From assembly GCA_002428385.1 (NCBI GenBank), contig DIWB01000066.1:1-64000 (forward strand): a stretch of DNA of 64,000 bases, given 5' to 3'. Shown here in pieces: positions 52,181 through 59,938 of the stretch. The stretch's first letter is position 1. The number at the start of each line of letters is the position of its first letter. A model generated the notes under the pieces. The model saw only the letters and a program-made list of their open reading frames with translations, had not been told where the DNA came from and searched no databases. The position numbers and the translations under genes are program-made. The stretch comes from Bacteroidales bacterium UBA6117. Lineage in GTDB: Bacteria; Bacteroidota; Bacteroidia; Bacteroidales; VadinHA17.

Positions 52181-52897
52181 ATGACAAGACTCAGTGTTAA
52201 CATCAACAAGATAGCCACCCTCAGAAATGCACGGGGTGGGAACATCCCTAACGTAAAAACGGCTGCAATAAACTGTGAACTATTTGGAGCCGATGGCATT
52301 ACTGTGCATCCACGCCCCGACGAACGGCACATCAGATACAGGGATGTTCTTGAATTAAGACCTGTAATCAAGACCGAATTCAACATTGAAGGCTATCCGT
52401 CTGACAAATTCATTGACCTTGTCCTGGCTGTGAAACCCGACCAGGTAACCCTTGTGCCCGATGCACATGATGCCATAACCTCAAATGCCGGATGGGATAT
52501 TCCGAGATACATGCTATTCCTGAAGGATGTGATCTCCACCTTTAAAAAGGATGGGATAAGAACTTCCCTTTTCGTTGACACAACTCCTTCAAATGTCGGA
52601 AGCGCTGCGCTGACAGGAACCGACAGGGTTGAACTTTACACCGAACCCTATGCCACCCTTTTCAACACCAATGCACCCGGGGCAATCGGACCATTCATCG
52701 CCGCCGCTCAGATTGCACGCGATGCCGGACTGGGAGTAAACGCCGGCCACGACCTGAATCTTGATAATCTAAGGTACTTCCACCAGAATATCCCATGGCT
52801 GGAAGAAGTCTCAATCGGCCATGCCCTTATAGCTGACGCACTTTACCTGGGACTGGAGAACACAATCCGGATGTACAAAAGGCAATTGTCCGACTGA
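52181..52897 (+). CDS. pdxJ: Pyridoxine 5'-phosphate synthase
   Basis: This 238-aa TIM-barrel enzyme makes the last carbon-ring-forming step of the DXP-dependent vitamin B6 route. The N-terminal LSVNINKIATLRNARGG, the GADGITVHPRPDERHI segment, LVPDAHDAITSNAGWD and AGHDLNLDNL are typical. The alpha/beta hydrolase gene follows 8 bp later. Confidence 0.96.
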   Translation: MTRLSVNINKIATLRNARGGNIPNVKTAAINCELFGADGITVHPRPDERHIRYRDVLELRPVIKTEFNIEGYPSDKFIDLVLAVKPDQVTLVPDAHDAITSNAGWDIPRYMLFLKDVISTFKKDGIRTSLFVDTTPSNVGSAALTGTDRVELYTEPYATLFNTNAPGAIGPFIAAAQIARDAGLGVNAGHDLNLDNLRYFHQNIPWLEEVSIGHALIADALYLGLENTIRMYKRQLSD

Positions 52898-52905
52898 CCA
52901 GGCCA

Positions 52906-53709
52906 ATGAAGCTTTTCTTCAGAAAATATGGTTCCGGCCCGCCTCTCATAATCCTTCATGGCCTTTATGGATCATCCGACAACTGGGTATCGCTGGCAAA
53001 AAGCATCAGCGACAGGTTCACCGTTTATCTTCCCGATCAGAGAAATCATGGTCAATCACCACACAACGATGTTCATGATTATAGATCGATGAAGGAAGAT
53101 CTCTACGAACTGACCCAGGACCTCGGCCTGGAAAAGTTTTTCCTGGCCGGTCACAGCATGGGAGGGAGAACAGCGATGGCCTTTGCATTGAGCTGGCCTG
53201 AAAAACTTTATGGACTTATTGTTGGTGATATCCCGCCTGTTTCTACCAATGAAAAATACTCTGCTGCGTATTCCGCTCATTCGGAAATTCTTGATTCAAT
53301 CCTGTCGGTCGACCTTAAAGGAAAGAAGTCGCGCGAAGAGATTGAAGCCATCCTTTCACAAAAGATAAGTTCACCAGGTGTAAGGGGATTTATAATGAAG
53401 AATCTCAGGAGGCTGCCGGAAGATTCATTCGCCTGGAAGCTAAACGTACCTATTCTTAAACTTAGCCTGGGGGAAATAATCCGGGGGATTAAGTTGGGAA
53501 AATCCGATTACAGGGAAGTAAGCGGTTTCCCGGTGCTGTTTCTCAAAGGCGAGAATTCAGATTACATTGCCGAAAGCGATTATTCCGGGATCAGGACCCT
53601 GTTTCCCGGTGCAGAATTCGTAACAATACCCGGCGCCGGGCACTGGATCCATTCAGACAACCCTGAGGCAGTCAGAAAATCGTTTCTGGAACTCACAGGC
53701 AACAACTGA
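52906..53709 (+). CDS. Alpha/beta-hydrolase
   Basis: The 267-aa hydrolase has HG oxyanion loop LIILHGLYGSSDNW, nucleophile elbow GHSMGGRTAM and the C-terminal GAGHWIHSD histidine. The overall form resembles YbfF/esterase-type or MenH-like enzymes; the substrate is unknown. It is probably co-transcribed with pdxJ. Confidence 0.85.
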   Translation: MKLFFRKYGSGPPLIILHGLYGSSDNWVSLAKSISDRFTVYLPDQRNHGQSPHNDVHDYRSMKEDLYELTQDLGLEKFFLAGHSMGGRTAMAFALSWPEKLYGLIVGDIPPVSTNEKYSAAYSAHSEILDSILSVDLKGKKSREEIEAILSQKISSPGVRGFIMKNLRRLPEDSFAWKLNVPILKLSLGEIIRGIKLGKSDYREVSGFPVLFLKGENSDYIAESDYSGIRTLFPGAEFVTIPGAGHWIHSDNPEAVRKSFLELTGNN

Positions 53710-53889
53710 TCAGAACAGAGTCACCGATTCAACCTTGTCCTCTTCTATTTCCGGCAGGTTCATGAACCTGAAGAGGACGCGTGCAACAGTCAGAACATCC
53801 TTCCCTCAGTATCTGGTTACAGTGCGCGGCAAACAGCTTGCAGCATCGATTTCAGGTACATCGTCTATCGCCTGTAATACATTATGCAT
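53710..53889 (-). pseudogene. Possible remnant of a small gene with an in-frame stop
   Basis: Between the hydrolase and udk, the minus strand reads as protein-like sequence, MHNVLQAIDDVPEIDAASC and so on. It runs to a TGA at 53806-53808 and continues in the same frame (GKDVLTVARVLFRFMNLPEI) to a TGA at 53710. The composition (acidic and branched residues, no Ser/Arg excess) looks coding, whereas the opposite strand does not. A Trp-to-stop change would explain the interruption. I do not recognise the family. It may be the decayed 3' end of a gene once downstream of udk. Confidence 0.3.
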
Positions 53890-53903
53890 TAGCTGGTTGA
53901 TGA

Positions 53904-54518
53904 TTATTCTTCCAAAAGATGTTTTTCGATAATTGAAACAAGGACCTCGATGCCCACCTGGTTGTCACCCCCGCCGGGAATAATAATATCGGCATACCTC
54001 TTTGAAGGCTCAATGAACTGCAGATGTGATGGTTTCACCGTCTCATGGTAACGTTCAAGAACTACCATCAACGAACGGCCACGCTCAACAATGTCGCGCT
54101 GGATTACTCTTCCAAGACGGTCGTCGGCATCAGCATCAACAAAAACCTTAATATCGAACATATCCCTCAGCCTGCTGTCGCACAGAATCATTATTCCCTC
54201 GACAATTACCACCCTGGCGGGCTTAACGGGGATCGTCTCCTTCGACCTGAGACATGTCAGATACGAATATACCGGCATCTCAATGGTTTGTCCTTCCCTG
54301 AGCTTTTCCAGATGATCGATCAGCAGAGTAAACTCGAGGGAATCGGGATGATCGAAATTGATTTTCTGCCTTTCTTCAAGAGGAATATGTCCATTATCCT
54401 TGTAATAAGCATCCTGGGGAATGACTACCACCTGTTCGCTGGGGAACTTCTCCATAACCTTTTTCACAACGGTCGTTTTTCCCGATCCGGTTCCTCCTGC
54501 TATACCCACTATCAGCAT
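53904..54518 (-). CDS. udk: Uridine kinase
   Basis: The 204-aa pyrimidine-salvage kinase has the P-loop GIAGGTGSGKTTV, NFDHPDSLEFTLLIDHL (substrate site) and YSYLTCLRSKETI. RYHETVKPSHLQFIEPSKRYADIIIP is the conserved C-terminal block. It is full length. It reads leftward, opposite manA, from a promoter of its own. Confidence 0.94.
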   Translation of the reverse strand: MLIVGIAGGTGSGKTTVVKKVMEKFPSEQVVVIPQDAYYKDNGHIPLEERQKINFDHPDSLEFTLLIDHLEKLREGQTIEMPVYSYLTCLRSKETIPVKPARVVIVEGIMILCDSRLRDMFDIKVFVDADADDRLGRVIQRDIVERGRSLMVVLERYHETVKPSHLQFIEPSKRYADIIIPGGGDNQVGIEVLVSIIEKHLLEE

Positions 54519-54525
54519 TTATTAC

Positions 54526-54533
54526 TATTTTTG
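54526..54533 (+). promoter_or_regulatory. -7 box of manA
   Basis: TATTTTTG (perfect TAnnTTTG) lies 38 bp before the ATG at 54572 and only 7 bp from the start codon of udk, so the -33 region would lie within udk. Confidence 0.45.
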
Positions 54534-54550
54534 TCAATAATAAGATGTCT

Positions 54551-54558
54551 CAAAAATA
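54551..54558 (-). promoter_or_regulatory. -7 box of udk
   Basis: The minus strand reads TATTTTTG (perfect TAnnTTTG), 32 bp before the udk start. Its -33 region would fall in the first codons of manA, so the two promoters overlap head-on. Confidence 0.45.
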
Positions 54559-54571
54559 ACAAATTGCACTG

Positions 54572-55573
54572 ATGTCGGAATTATATCCTCTGAAATTTGA
54601 ACCTATCCTGAAAGAAAAGATCTGGGGAGGAAAGTCGCTTGCTGAAAACTACGGGAAAAAACAGGGAAATCTTAAAAATATAGGCGAAAGCTGGGAAATC
54701 TCGGCTGTTTCAGGAAATCTTTCTGTCGTCAGCAACGGATTTCTTGCCGGAAACAACATTGAGGAGATTATTGAGGTATACATGGGCGACATTACAGGTG
54801 AATCGGTGTATGAAAAGTTCGGTTATGAATTCCCGCTGCTCATAAAGCTTATTGAAGCCAGGGATGACCTGTCTGTTCAGGTGCATCCGGGCGATGATCT
54901 GGCCAGGGAACGTCATAATGCCTATGGAAAGACCGAATTGTGGCACATCCTTCAAAGCGAAAACGGAGCCCGCATATATACCGGTTTCTCCTTACGGGTA
55001 TCACGCGAATCCTATATTGATGCGGTAAACACAGGCAGAATAGGCGAACTTCTGAATTCAGAACCTGCAATACCGGGAGATACTTTTTTCACCCCTGCCG
55101 GAAGAATACATGCTATCGGAGCCGGCATTGTCCTTGCTGAAATCCAGCAAACATCGGATATCACCTACAGGATTTATGACTGGGGGAGAAAAGATAATGA
55201 AGGAAGACCGAGGGAGCTCCACACCGACCTGGCCCTCGATGCAATTGACTTTGCACAGACAGGAACGGGAAAAATCACAAATGAAGCAGTGTACAACAAA
55301 CCTTCGAATCTTGTCAGATGCGAATATTTTGATACCAGTATAATAAGCTTCAGCACACGCATTAAAAGGGATTACAACCTGATTGATTCATTCGTTGTCT
55401 ATATGTGCACCGGCGGCAGGTTTAAAATCAGCTGGGATTCCGGATCCGAAACGGTAACAAGGGGAGAGACAATTCTTATTCCGGCTTCAATCACCGACGT
55501 TGAGCTTATCCCCGAACCCGATGCCAGTCTGCTGGAAATATATATAAACCAGAACGACCATAACAAACCTTAA
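54572..55573 (+). CDS. manA: Mannose-6-phosphate isomerase, class I
   Basis: The 333-aa zinc enzyme interconverts mannose-6-phosphate and fructose-6-phosphate. Zinc ligands lie in SVQVHPGDDLA, KTELWHIL and GRIHAIGAGIVLAEIQQTSDITYR. The short bacterial form (no extra domain) fits. Its stop codon overlaps the next start (TAATG), so the lipoprotein gene is likely coupled to it. Confidence 0.94.
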   Translation: MSELYPLKFEPILKEKIWGGKSLAENYGKKQGNLKNIGESWEISAVSGNLSVVSNGFLAGNNIEEIIEVYMGDITGESVYEKFGYEFPLLIKLIEARDDLSVQVHPGDDLARERHNAYGKTELWHILQSENGARIYTGFSLRVSRESYIDAVNTGRIGELLNSEPAIPGDTFFTPAGRIHAIGAGIVLAEIQQTSDITYRIYDWGRKDNEGRPRELHTDLALDAIDFAQTGTGKITNEAVYNKPSNLVRCEYFDTSIISFSTRIKRDYNLIDSFVVYMCTGGRFKISWDSGSETVTRGETILIPASITDVELIPEPDASLLEIYINQNDHNKP

Positions 55574-56355
55574 TGAAAAGAATCATGGTAAAAGCTTCGA
55601 GTCACCTTCTAATAATGCTTTTTCTGCTGTTAGCGGCAGGATGCGGCAACAGGGGATCTTCAAAAAACGCCCCGGATGCTGCCAATGATAACACTTCTAT
55701 TCCCGATACCGGTTTCACCGGAATCAAGCAATATTTCAGCCGCGATGTACTGGTTAAGGAATCTACATTTGAGAATGGTATCCTCAACGGGGAAACAAAG
55801 ACCTACTACAAGGGAGGGCAGCTGAATCAAACCTTCTGGTATGAGAACGGAATCCGTGAGGATTCGGCAAGGAAGTATTACCTCGAAGGTCAGGTTTTCC
55901 GTTCAACACCTTACAGGCATGACACCATTCACGGAACCCAGGTCCAGTACTATCGTTCCGGAGAGGTCAGGGCAAAACTGAGCTTCAACAAGGGACTGAG
56001 AACCCCCGGGCTTGAGGAATACGACAGAAACGGAAGATTGCAGAAGAATTATCCCGGGATAGTTTATACAATCGACGATAATTACGCGGCTTCAGGAAAG
56101 GTAAGGATCAACCTGGGCATTACCGATGAGAAAAGGAATGTGAAATTCTACCGTGGTGAGTTCGCTAACGGAGTCTTTGATACCGCAGTGTGCAAGCTGA
56201 TACCGGCCGTGAACGGCAAGACCTGGCTCGATCTGAAGAAGTCGGGCACTCCCCAGCCGGCTTATGTTGGAGTTATTGCTGCCATACTTACCGATTACGG
56301 CAACAATTACCTGACATACGAAAAGATTCCTCTTCCGTACAACGATCTGAAATAA
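55573..56355 (+). CDS. Lipoprotein with MORN-like repeats, YwqK type
   Basis: The 260-aa lipoprotein has lipobox LLAAGC. The next ~130 residues hold repeats of the form G-x-x-N-G-E-x-K-x-Y-Y-x-x-G-x (NGILNGETKTYYKGGQLNQ, ENGIREDSARKYYLEGQ, GTQVQYYRSGEVRAKLSF), the YwqK/MORN-2 type. A C-terminal beta domain follows. Some YwqK-like proteins are antitoxins, but the lipid anchor and the absence of a toxin partner argue against that here. Function unknown. Confidence 0.8.
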   Translation: MKRIMVKASSHLLIMLFLLLAAGCGNRGSSKNAPDAANDNTSIPDTGFTGIKQYFSRDVLVKESTFENGILNGETKTYYKGGQLNQTFWYENGIREDSARKYYLEGQVFRSTPYRHDTIHGTQVQYYRSGEVRAKLSFNKGLRTPGLEEYDRNGRLQKNYPGIVYTIDDNYAASGKVRINLGITDEKRNVKFYRGEFANGVFDTAVCKLIPAVNGKTWLDLKKSGTPQPAYVGVIAAILTDYGNNYLTYEKIPLPYNDLK

Positions 56356-56368
56356 TACAGGCAGAAAT

Positions 56369-56974
56369 ATGATTATTCATTCAGCTTCATTTATCGGGAG
56401 CAGTACTACGATTGAACAGTGCCCGGAACCGGTGAAGCCTGAATTCGCATTCATTGGCCGCTCCAATGTAGGCAAATCAACACTGATCAACATGCTGACC
56501 GGGTTTACCAGGCTGGCCAAGATATCAGGCAATCCGGGAAAAACAAGGACTATCAACCATTTTCTCATAAATGAGGCATGGTTCCTGGTGGATCTGCCAG
56601 GTTACGGCTATGCAAAAGTATCCTCCGGCATGAGAGAAAAATGGGTGAAATCAGCTGAACATTACATCCTTAAGAGAGAAAATCTTGCCTGCCTGTTCGT
56701 GCTTCTGGATTCGAGACATGAACCTCAGAAATCCGATCTTGCCTTCATGGAGTTCCTGGGAATCAATCAGGTTCCTTTTGCCAGGGTATTCACAAAAACC
56801 GACAAGATTTCCGTGAATGCCATTGAAAAGACAATTAACAACCATAACAATGAAATGCTAAAGGTCTGGGATTCCCTTCCTCCCGCCTTCATCTCTTCGT
56901 CGGTGAAAAGAACAGGGAGGGAAGAGATTCTTTCATTCATTGAGGAAACTATAAAGAATTTCTCAAACGGGTAG
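56369..56974 (+). CDS. engB: Ribosome-biogenesis GTPase EngB/YsxC
   Basis: The 201-aa GTPase helps assemble the large ribosomal subunit. G1 is GRSNVGKST, G3 is DLPGYGYA and G4 is TKTD, with ISSSVKRTGREEI as the G5 region. It starts 13 bp after the lipoprotein gene. Confidence 0.95.
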   Translation: MIIHSASFIGSSTTIEQCPEPVKPEFAFIGRSNVGKSTLINMLTGFTRLAKISGNPGKTRTINHFLINEAWFLVDLPGYGYAKVSSGMREKWVKSAEHYILKRENLACLFVLLDSRHEPQKSDLAFMEFLGINQVPFARVFTKTDKISVNAIEKTINNHNNEMLKVWDSLPPAFISSSVKRTGREEILSFIEETIKNFSNG

Positions 56975-56993
56975 GGTTCTCGCAGGGAATTTA

Positions 56994-57001
56994 TAATTTT
57001 G
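56994..57001 (+). promoter_or_regulatory. -7 box of prs
   Basis: TAATTTTG (perfect TAnnTTTG) lies 42 bp before the ATG at 57044. Confidence 0.45.
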
Positions 57002-57043
57002 TAGTCTCAAAAACACAGTAGTAAACGTTCAAAAATACAGTAG

Positions 57044-57982
57044 ATGTACGGTAAGGCACCCATGAAGATTTTTTCCTGCAGAGCTTCGAGGCACCTGGCA
57101 GGAAAGATTGCGGCCGAACTGGGAATTGAGCTCGGAAAGAGTTCGGTCACAGAGTTCAGCGACGGAGAATTTCAACCATGTTTCGATGAATCCGTCAGGG
57201 GCGACATGGTATTTATCGTTCAGTCGACCAATCCGCCTGCAGACAACCTTTTTGAACTTTTGCTGATGATCGATGCTGCCAAAAGAGCTTCTGCATACAA
57301 GGTAATCGCGGTTATACCATATTATGGTTTCGCAAGGCAGGACAGAAAAGACAGGCCGAGGGTATCGATCGGAGCCAAATTATCATCCGACCTGCTCGGG
57401 ACAGCCGGCGTCGACAGGATAATCACAATGGATCTTCACGCCGACCAGATACAGGGTTTCTTCAATGTACCGGTTGACCACCTCTACGGATCGGCAATTT
57501 TTGCTCCCTATATTGAAAATCTGAAACTCAGCAATCTGACCGTATCGGCTCCCGATATGGGAGGTTCGAAAAGGGCCAATGCGTATTCCAGGCATCTTCA
57601 GGCCGAGATGGTCCTTTGCTACAAACTGAGAAAGAGGCCTAACGTTATCGAGGAGATGTCGGTTCTCGGAGATGTGGAAGGCAGGAATGTTGTTATAATC
57701 GACGATATGGTCGACACAGCCGGAACACTGGCGCTTGCCTCACAGAAGATCCATGAGAAGGGAGCCAAAAGCATCCGTGCTTTTGCCACTCATCCCATCC
57801 TTTCCGGAAATGCCGTCAGGAGAATCGAAGACTCCCCGCTCACCGAACTGGTGGTAACGGATTCGGTGCCCTTTGAGAACAAATCCTCAAAAATAAAAGT
57901 ACTGTCAATAGCTGAAATCCTGGCAAATACGATTCAGGCTGTCAATCTGAATCAGTCCATAAGTACGAATTTTGTATTCTGA
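57044..57982 (+). CDS. prs: Ribose-phosphate pyrophosphokinase
   Basis: The 312-aa enzyme makes PRPP. SVTEFSDGEF, VIPYYGFARQDRKDRPR (ATP site), MDLHADQIQGFFN and the PRPP loop VVIIDDMVDTAGT are intact. A second ATG at 57062 (MKIFSCRASRHLA) equally fits the usual N terminus. The rplY promoter lies in its last codons. Confidence 0.96.
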   Translation: MYGKAPMKIFSCRASRHLAGKIAAELGIELGKSSVTEFSDGEFQPCFDESVRGDMVFIVQSTNPPADNLFELLLMIDAAKRASAYKVIAVIPYYGFARQDRKDRPRVSIGAKLSSDLLGTAGVDRIITMDLHADQIQGFFNVPVDHLYGSAIFAPYIENLKLSNLTVSAPDMGGSKRANAYSRHLQAEMVLCYKLRKRPNVIEEMSVLGDVEGRNVVIIDDMVDTAGTLALASQKIHEKGAKSIRAFATHPILSGNAVRRIEDSPLTELVVTDSVPFENKSSKIKVLSIAEILANTIQAVNLNQSISTNFVF

Positions 57983-58001
57983 ATCCTTTGTAATATATTT
58001 G
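57971..58001 (+). promoter_or_regulatory. Complete -33/-7 promoter of rplY
   Basis: TTTG at 57971-57974, a 19-bp spacer and TATATTTG at 57994-58001 match the Bacteroidetes consensus in both boxes and spacing. It is the best promoter in the window. The -33 box lies inside the prs coding end. The resulting leader to the ATG at 58080 would be about 70 nt. Confidence 0.65.
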
Positions 58002-58079
58002 CAGGCCAATTTTTTAAGTCTAACGTGTAATGGGGAGATGTTGTAAAGGCAGCTCTGAGTAGCACACAATTTATTTCCA

Positions 58080-58736
58080 ATGAAGACAATTGAAATCAAA
58101 GGTTCCATCAGGACCGAACTCGGGAAAAAAAGCTCAAGGAACACAAGGAAAGAGGGAAACGTACCGTGCGTGATCTACGGCAAGGAGCATAACGTACATT
58201 TTCATACTCACGAAAACAATTTCAAGAATCTCGTTTACACCCCCGACGCCCACCTGGTCAATCTGGACCTTGACGGCAAGGAATACAAGGTGGTGTTGAA
58301 GGATATACAGTTCCACCCGGTTACAGACAAGATTACTCATGTTGATTTTGTTGAGATCTTTGATAAAAAGCCAATTGTAGTAAGCCTGCCCATCAGTATA
58401 TCAGGCGATTCAGTCGGTGTGAAGGCCGGCGGTAAACTCAGGATCAAGAAAAGACATCTTAAGGTAAGGGGTCTGGCCAACGAAATCCCCGAATCGCTCC
58501 CGATTGATATCACCAATGTCAAAATCAACCATTCAGTTAAGGTTGGTGATCTAAAATATGATAACATTGAACTGATTGATCCCAAAATCACTACTATTCT
58601 TTCAGTAGCCACATCGCGCGTTGTTGCCAAGGAAGGTACTGAGGGTGAAACGGCTGCCGGAAAAACTGAAGGCGCAGCTGCAGAAGGAGCCGCACCGGCA
58701 CCAGCCGCTGATTCCAGGGAAGGAAAATCGAAGTAA
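58080..58736 (+). CDS. rplY: Ribosomal protein bL25, CTC form
   Basis: The 218-aa 5S rRNA-binding protein is of the long, general-stress (CTC) form. An N-terminal L25 domain (IEIKGSIRTELGKKSSRNTRKEGNVPCVIYG) precedes a TL5-like C-terminal domain. The last ~30 residues are a low-complexity Ala/Glu/Gly-rich tail (EGAAAEGAAPAPAAD). It is encoded upstream of pth, a common pairing. Confidence 0.94.
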   Translation: MKTIEIKGSIRTELGKKSSRNTRKEGNVPCVIYGKEHNVHFHTHENNFKNLVYTPDAHLVNLDLDGKEYKVVLKDIQFHPVTDKITHVDFVEIFDKKPIVVSLPISISGDSVGVKAGGKLRIKKRHLKVRGLANEIPESLPIDITNVKINHSVKVGDLKYDNIELIDPKITTILSVATSRVVAKEGTEGETAAGKTEGAAAEGAAPAPAADSREGKSK

Positions 58737-58765
58737 TAAAAAACTTCTCCTAACAGGCAGGCAAC

Positions 58766-59395
58766 ATGAAATATCTGATAGTTGGCCTGGGTAATATTGG
58801 CGATGAGTACAGCGATACCCGTCATAATATAGGCTTTACAATACTTGATGCATTTGCTGCTGATTTGGGGGTTACCTTCTCCGACAGGAGATACGGATCA
58901 ACTGCCGAAACCACATACAGGGGAAAGACCTTCATTCTTCTCAAGCCTTCCACCTATATGAATCTCAGTGGAAATGCTGTAAGATACTGGCTTAATAAAG
59001 AGAAAATCCCTGTTGAGAACCTGCTAGTAATAGTTGACGATCTCGCCCTCCCCCTTGGCAGTATCAGAATGAGACCCAAGGGAAGCGATGGAGGCCACAA
59101 CGGACTTGCCCATATAAACTCGGTTCTTGGAACATCTGAATATACACGCATCAGGATAGGCATAGGCAATGGTTTCAGAAAAGGCAGCCAGGTCAACTAC
59201 GTTCTTGGCCAATGGAACAAGGAGGAAAAAGAATTCCTGAGCGGAAGAATCAGTATTGTGATCGACATGATCAGGTCGTTCGGCACAATAGGAACAGAAC
59301 TTACCATGACTGCTTTTAACCGTACATCAAAACTTCCTGTCCAAAAGGAAACAAAGGAAGAAGGGAAAAAAGATCAGGAACCAAATGAACCCTGA
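58766..59395 (+). CDS. pth: Peptidyl-tRNA hydrolase
   Basis: The 209-aa enzyme recycles peptidyl-tRNA. The catalytic histidine lies in SDTRHNIGF, with KPSTYMNLSGNAV, VIVDDLALPLGSIRMRPKGSDGGHNGL following. The C terminus has a charged extension (KETKEEGKKDQEPNEP). It overlaps the S4-domain gene by 11 bp. Confidence 0.95.
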   Translation: MKYLIVGLGNIGDEYSDTRHNIGFTILDAFAADLGVTFSDRRYGSTAETTYRGKTFILLKPSTYMNLSGNAVRYWLNKEKIPVENLLVIVDDLALPLGSIRMRPKGSDGGHNGLAHINSVLGTSEYTRIRIGIGNGFRKGSQVNYVLGQWNKEEKEFLSGRISIVIDMIRSFGTIGTELTMTAFNRTSKLPVQKETKEEGKKDQEPNEP

Positions 59396-59789
59396 ACCTG
59401 AAATATCAAGTGTTCGCATTGACAAATTCCTCTGGTCCGTCAGGCTGTACAAAACCCGAAGCATGGCATCGGATGAATGCAGAAAGGGAAGGATTATAAT
59501 AAACAATATCCAGGTAAAACCATCCAGGATCGTTGAAGGCAATGAGATAATTACAGTCCGAAAACCTCCTGTCACATACACCTACCGCGTAATCAAACCA
59601 ATTGAGAACAGGGTTTCAGCAAAACTGGTCAGCAATTTCATAGAGGACCTTACCCCGGATCAGGAAAAGATAAAACTTGAAATCAGTCATTCCGCTTTCC
59701 CGGGATTCAGACTAAAAGGACTCGGAAGGCCTACCAAAAAGGAAAGGAGAAATCTCGACAGATTTACTGATGATCGTGATTCCTGCTGA
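59385..59789 (+). CDS. S4-domain RNA-binding protein, Hsp15-like
   Basis: The 134-aa protein begins with an S4 RNA-binding domain (VRIDKFLWSVRLYKTRSMASDECRKGRIIIN with the alpha-L motif). A basic C-terminal tail ends in PTKKERRNLDRF, which is typical of the Hsp15/YrfH family that rescues stalled 50S-peptidyl-tRNA. It overlaps pth, another recycling factor, which supports such a role. Confidence 0.87.
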   Translation: MNPEPEISSVRIDKFLWSVRLYKTRSMASDECRKGRIIINNIQVKPSRIVEGNEIITVRKPPVTYTYRVIKPIENRVSAKLVSNFIEDLTPDQEKIKLEISHSAFPGFRLKGLGRPTKKERRNLDRFTDDRDSC

Positions 59790-59938
59790 CATGGTGGTAT
59801 AAATACGTATTATTGCCGGTTGACATTATTAAATTACTCACCGTTTGAACTTTATACTGTTCATTTTTTCTAAATTGCGCTAATCTTAAAGGAAAAACAA
59901 GGTATCATCCTCCCGGGATTTTGCAATTACCTGATTGT

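Noticed and set aside
53806..53808. TGA as a selenocysteine codon
   Set aside because: The flanking sequence is not a known selenoprotein context, no selenium genes are nearby, and a Trp-to-stop change is simpler.
53735..53932. Plus-strand open frame of 65 codons in the gap before udk
   Set aside because: Rich in Ser, Arg and Thr as antisense translations usually are, and it runs into the 3' end of udk. The minus-strand frame looks more protein-like.
58003..58079. tRNA or small structured RNA in the rplY leader
   Set aside because: No cloverleaf, CCA end or T-loop could be made; treated as an untranslated leader.
59790..59938. Extra small gene between the S4 and acyltransferase genes
   Set aside because: The 149-bp stretch is A+T rich with only a short AATACGTATT palindrome. 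I found no open frame with coding character.
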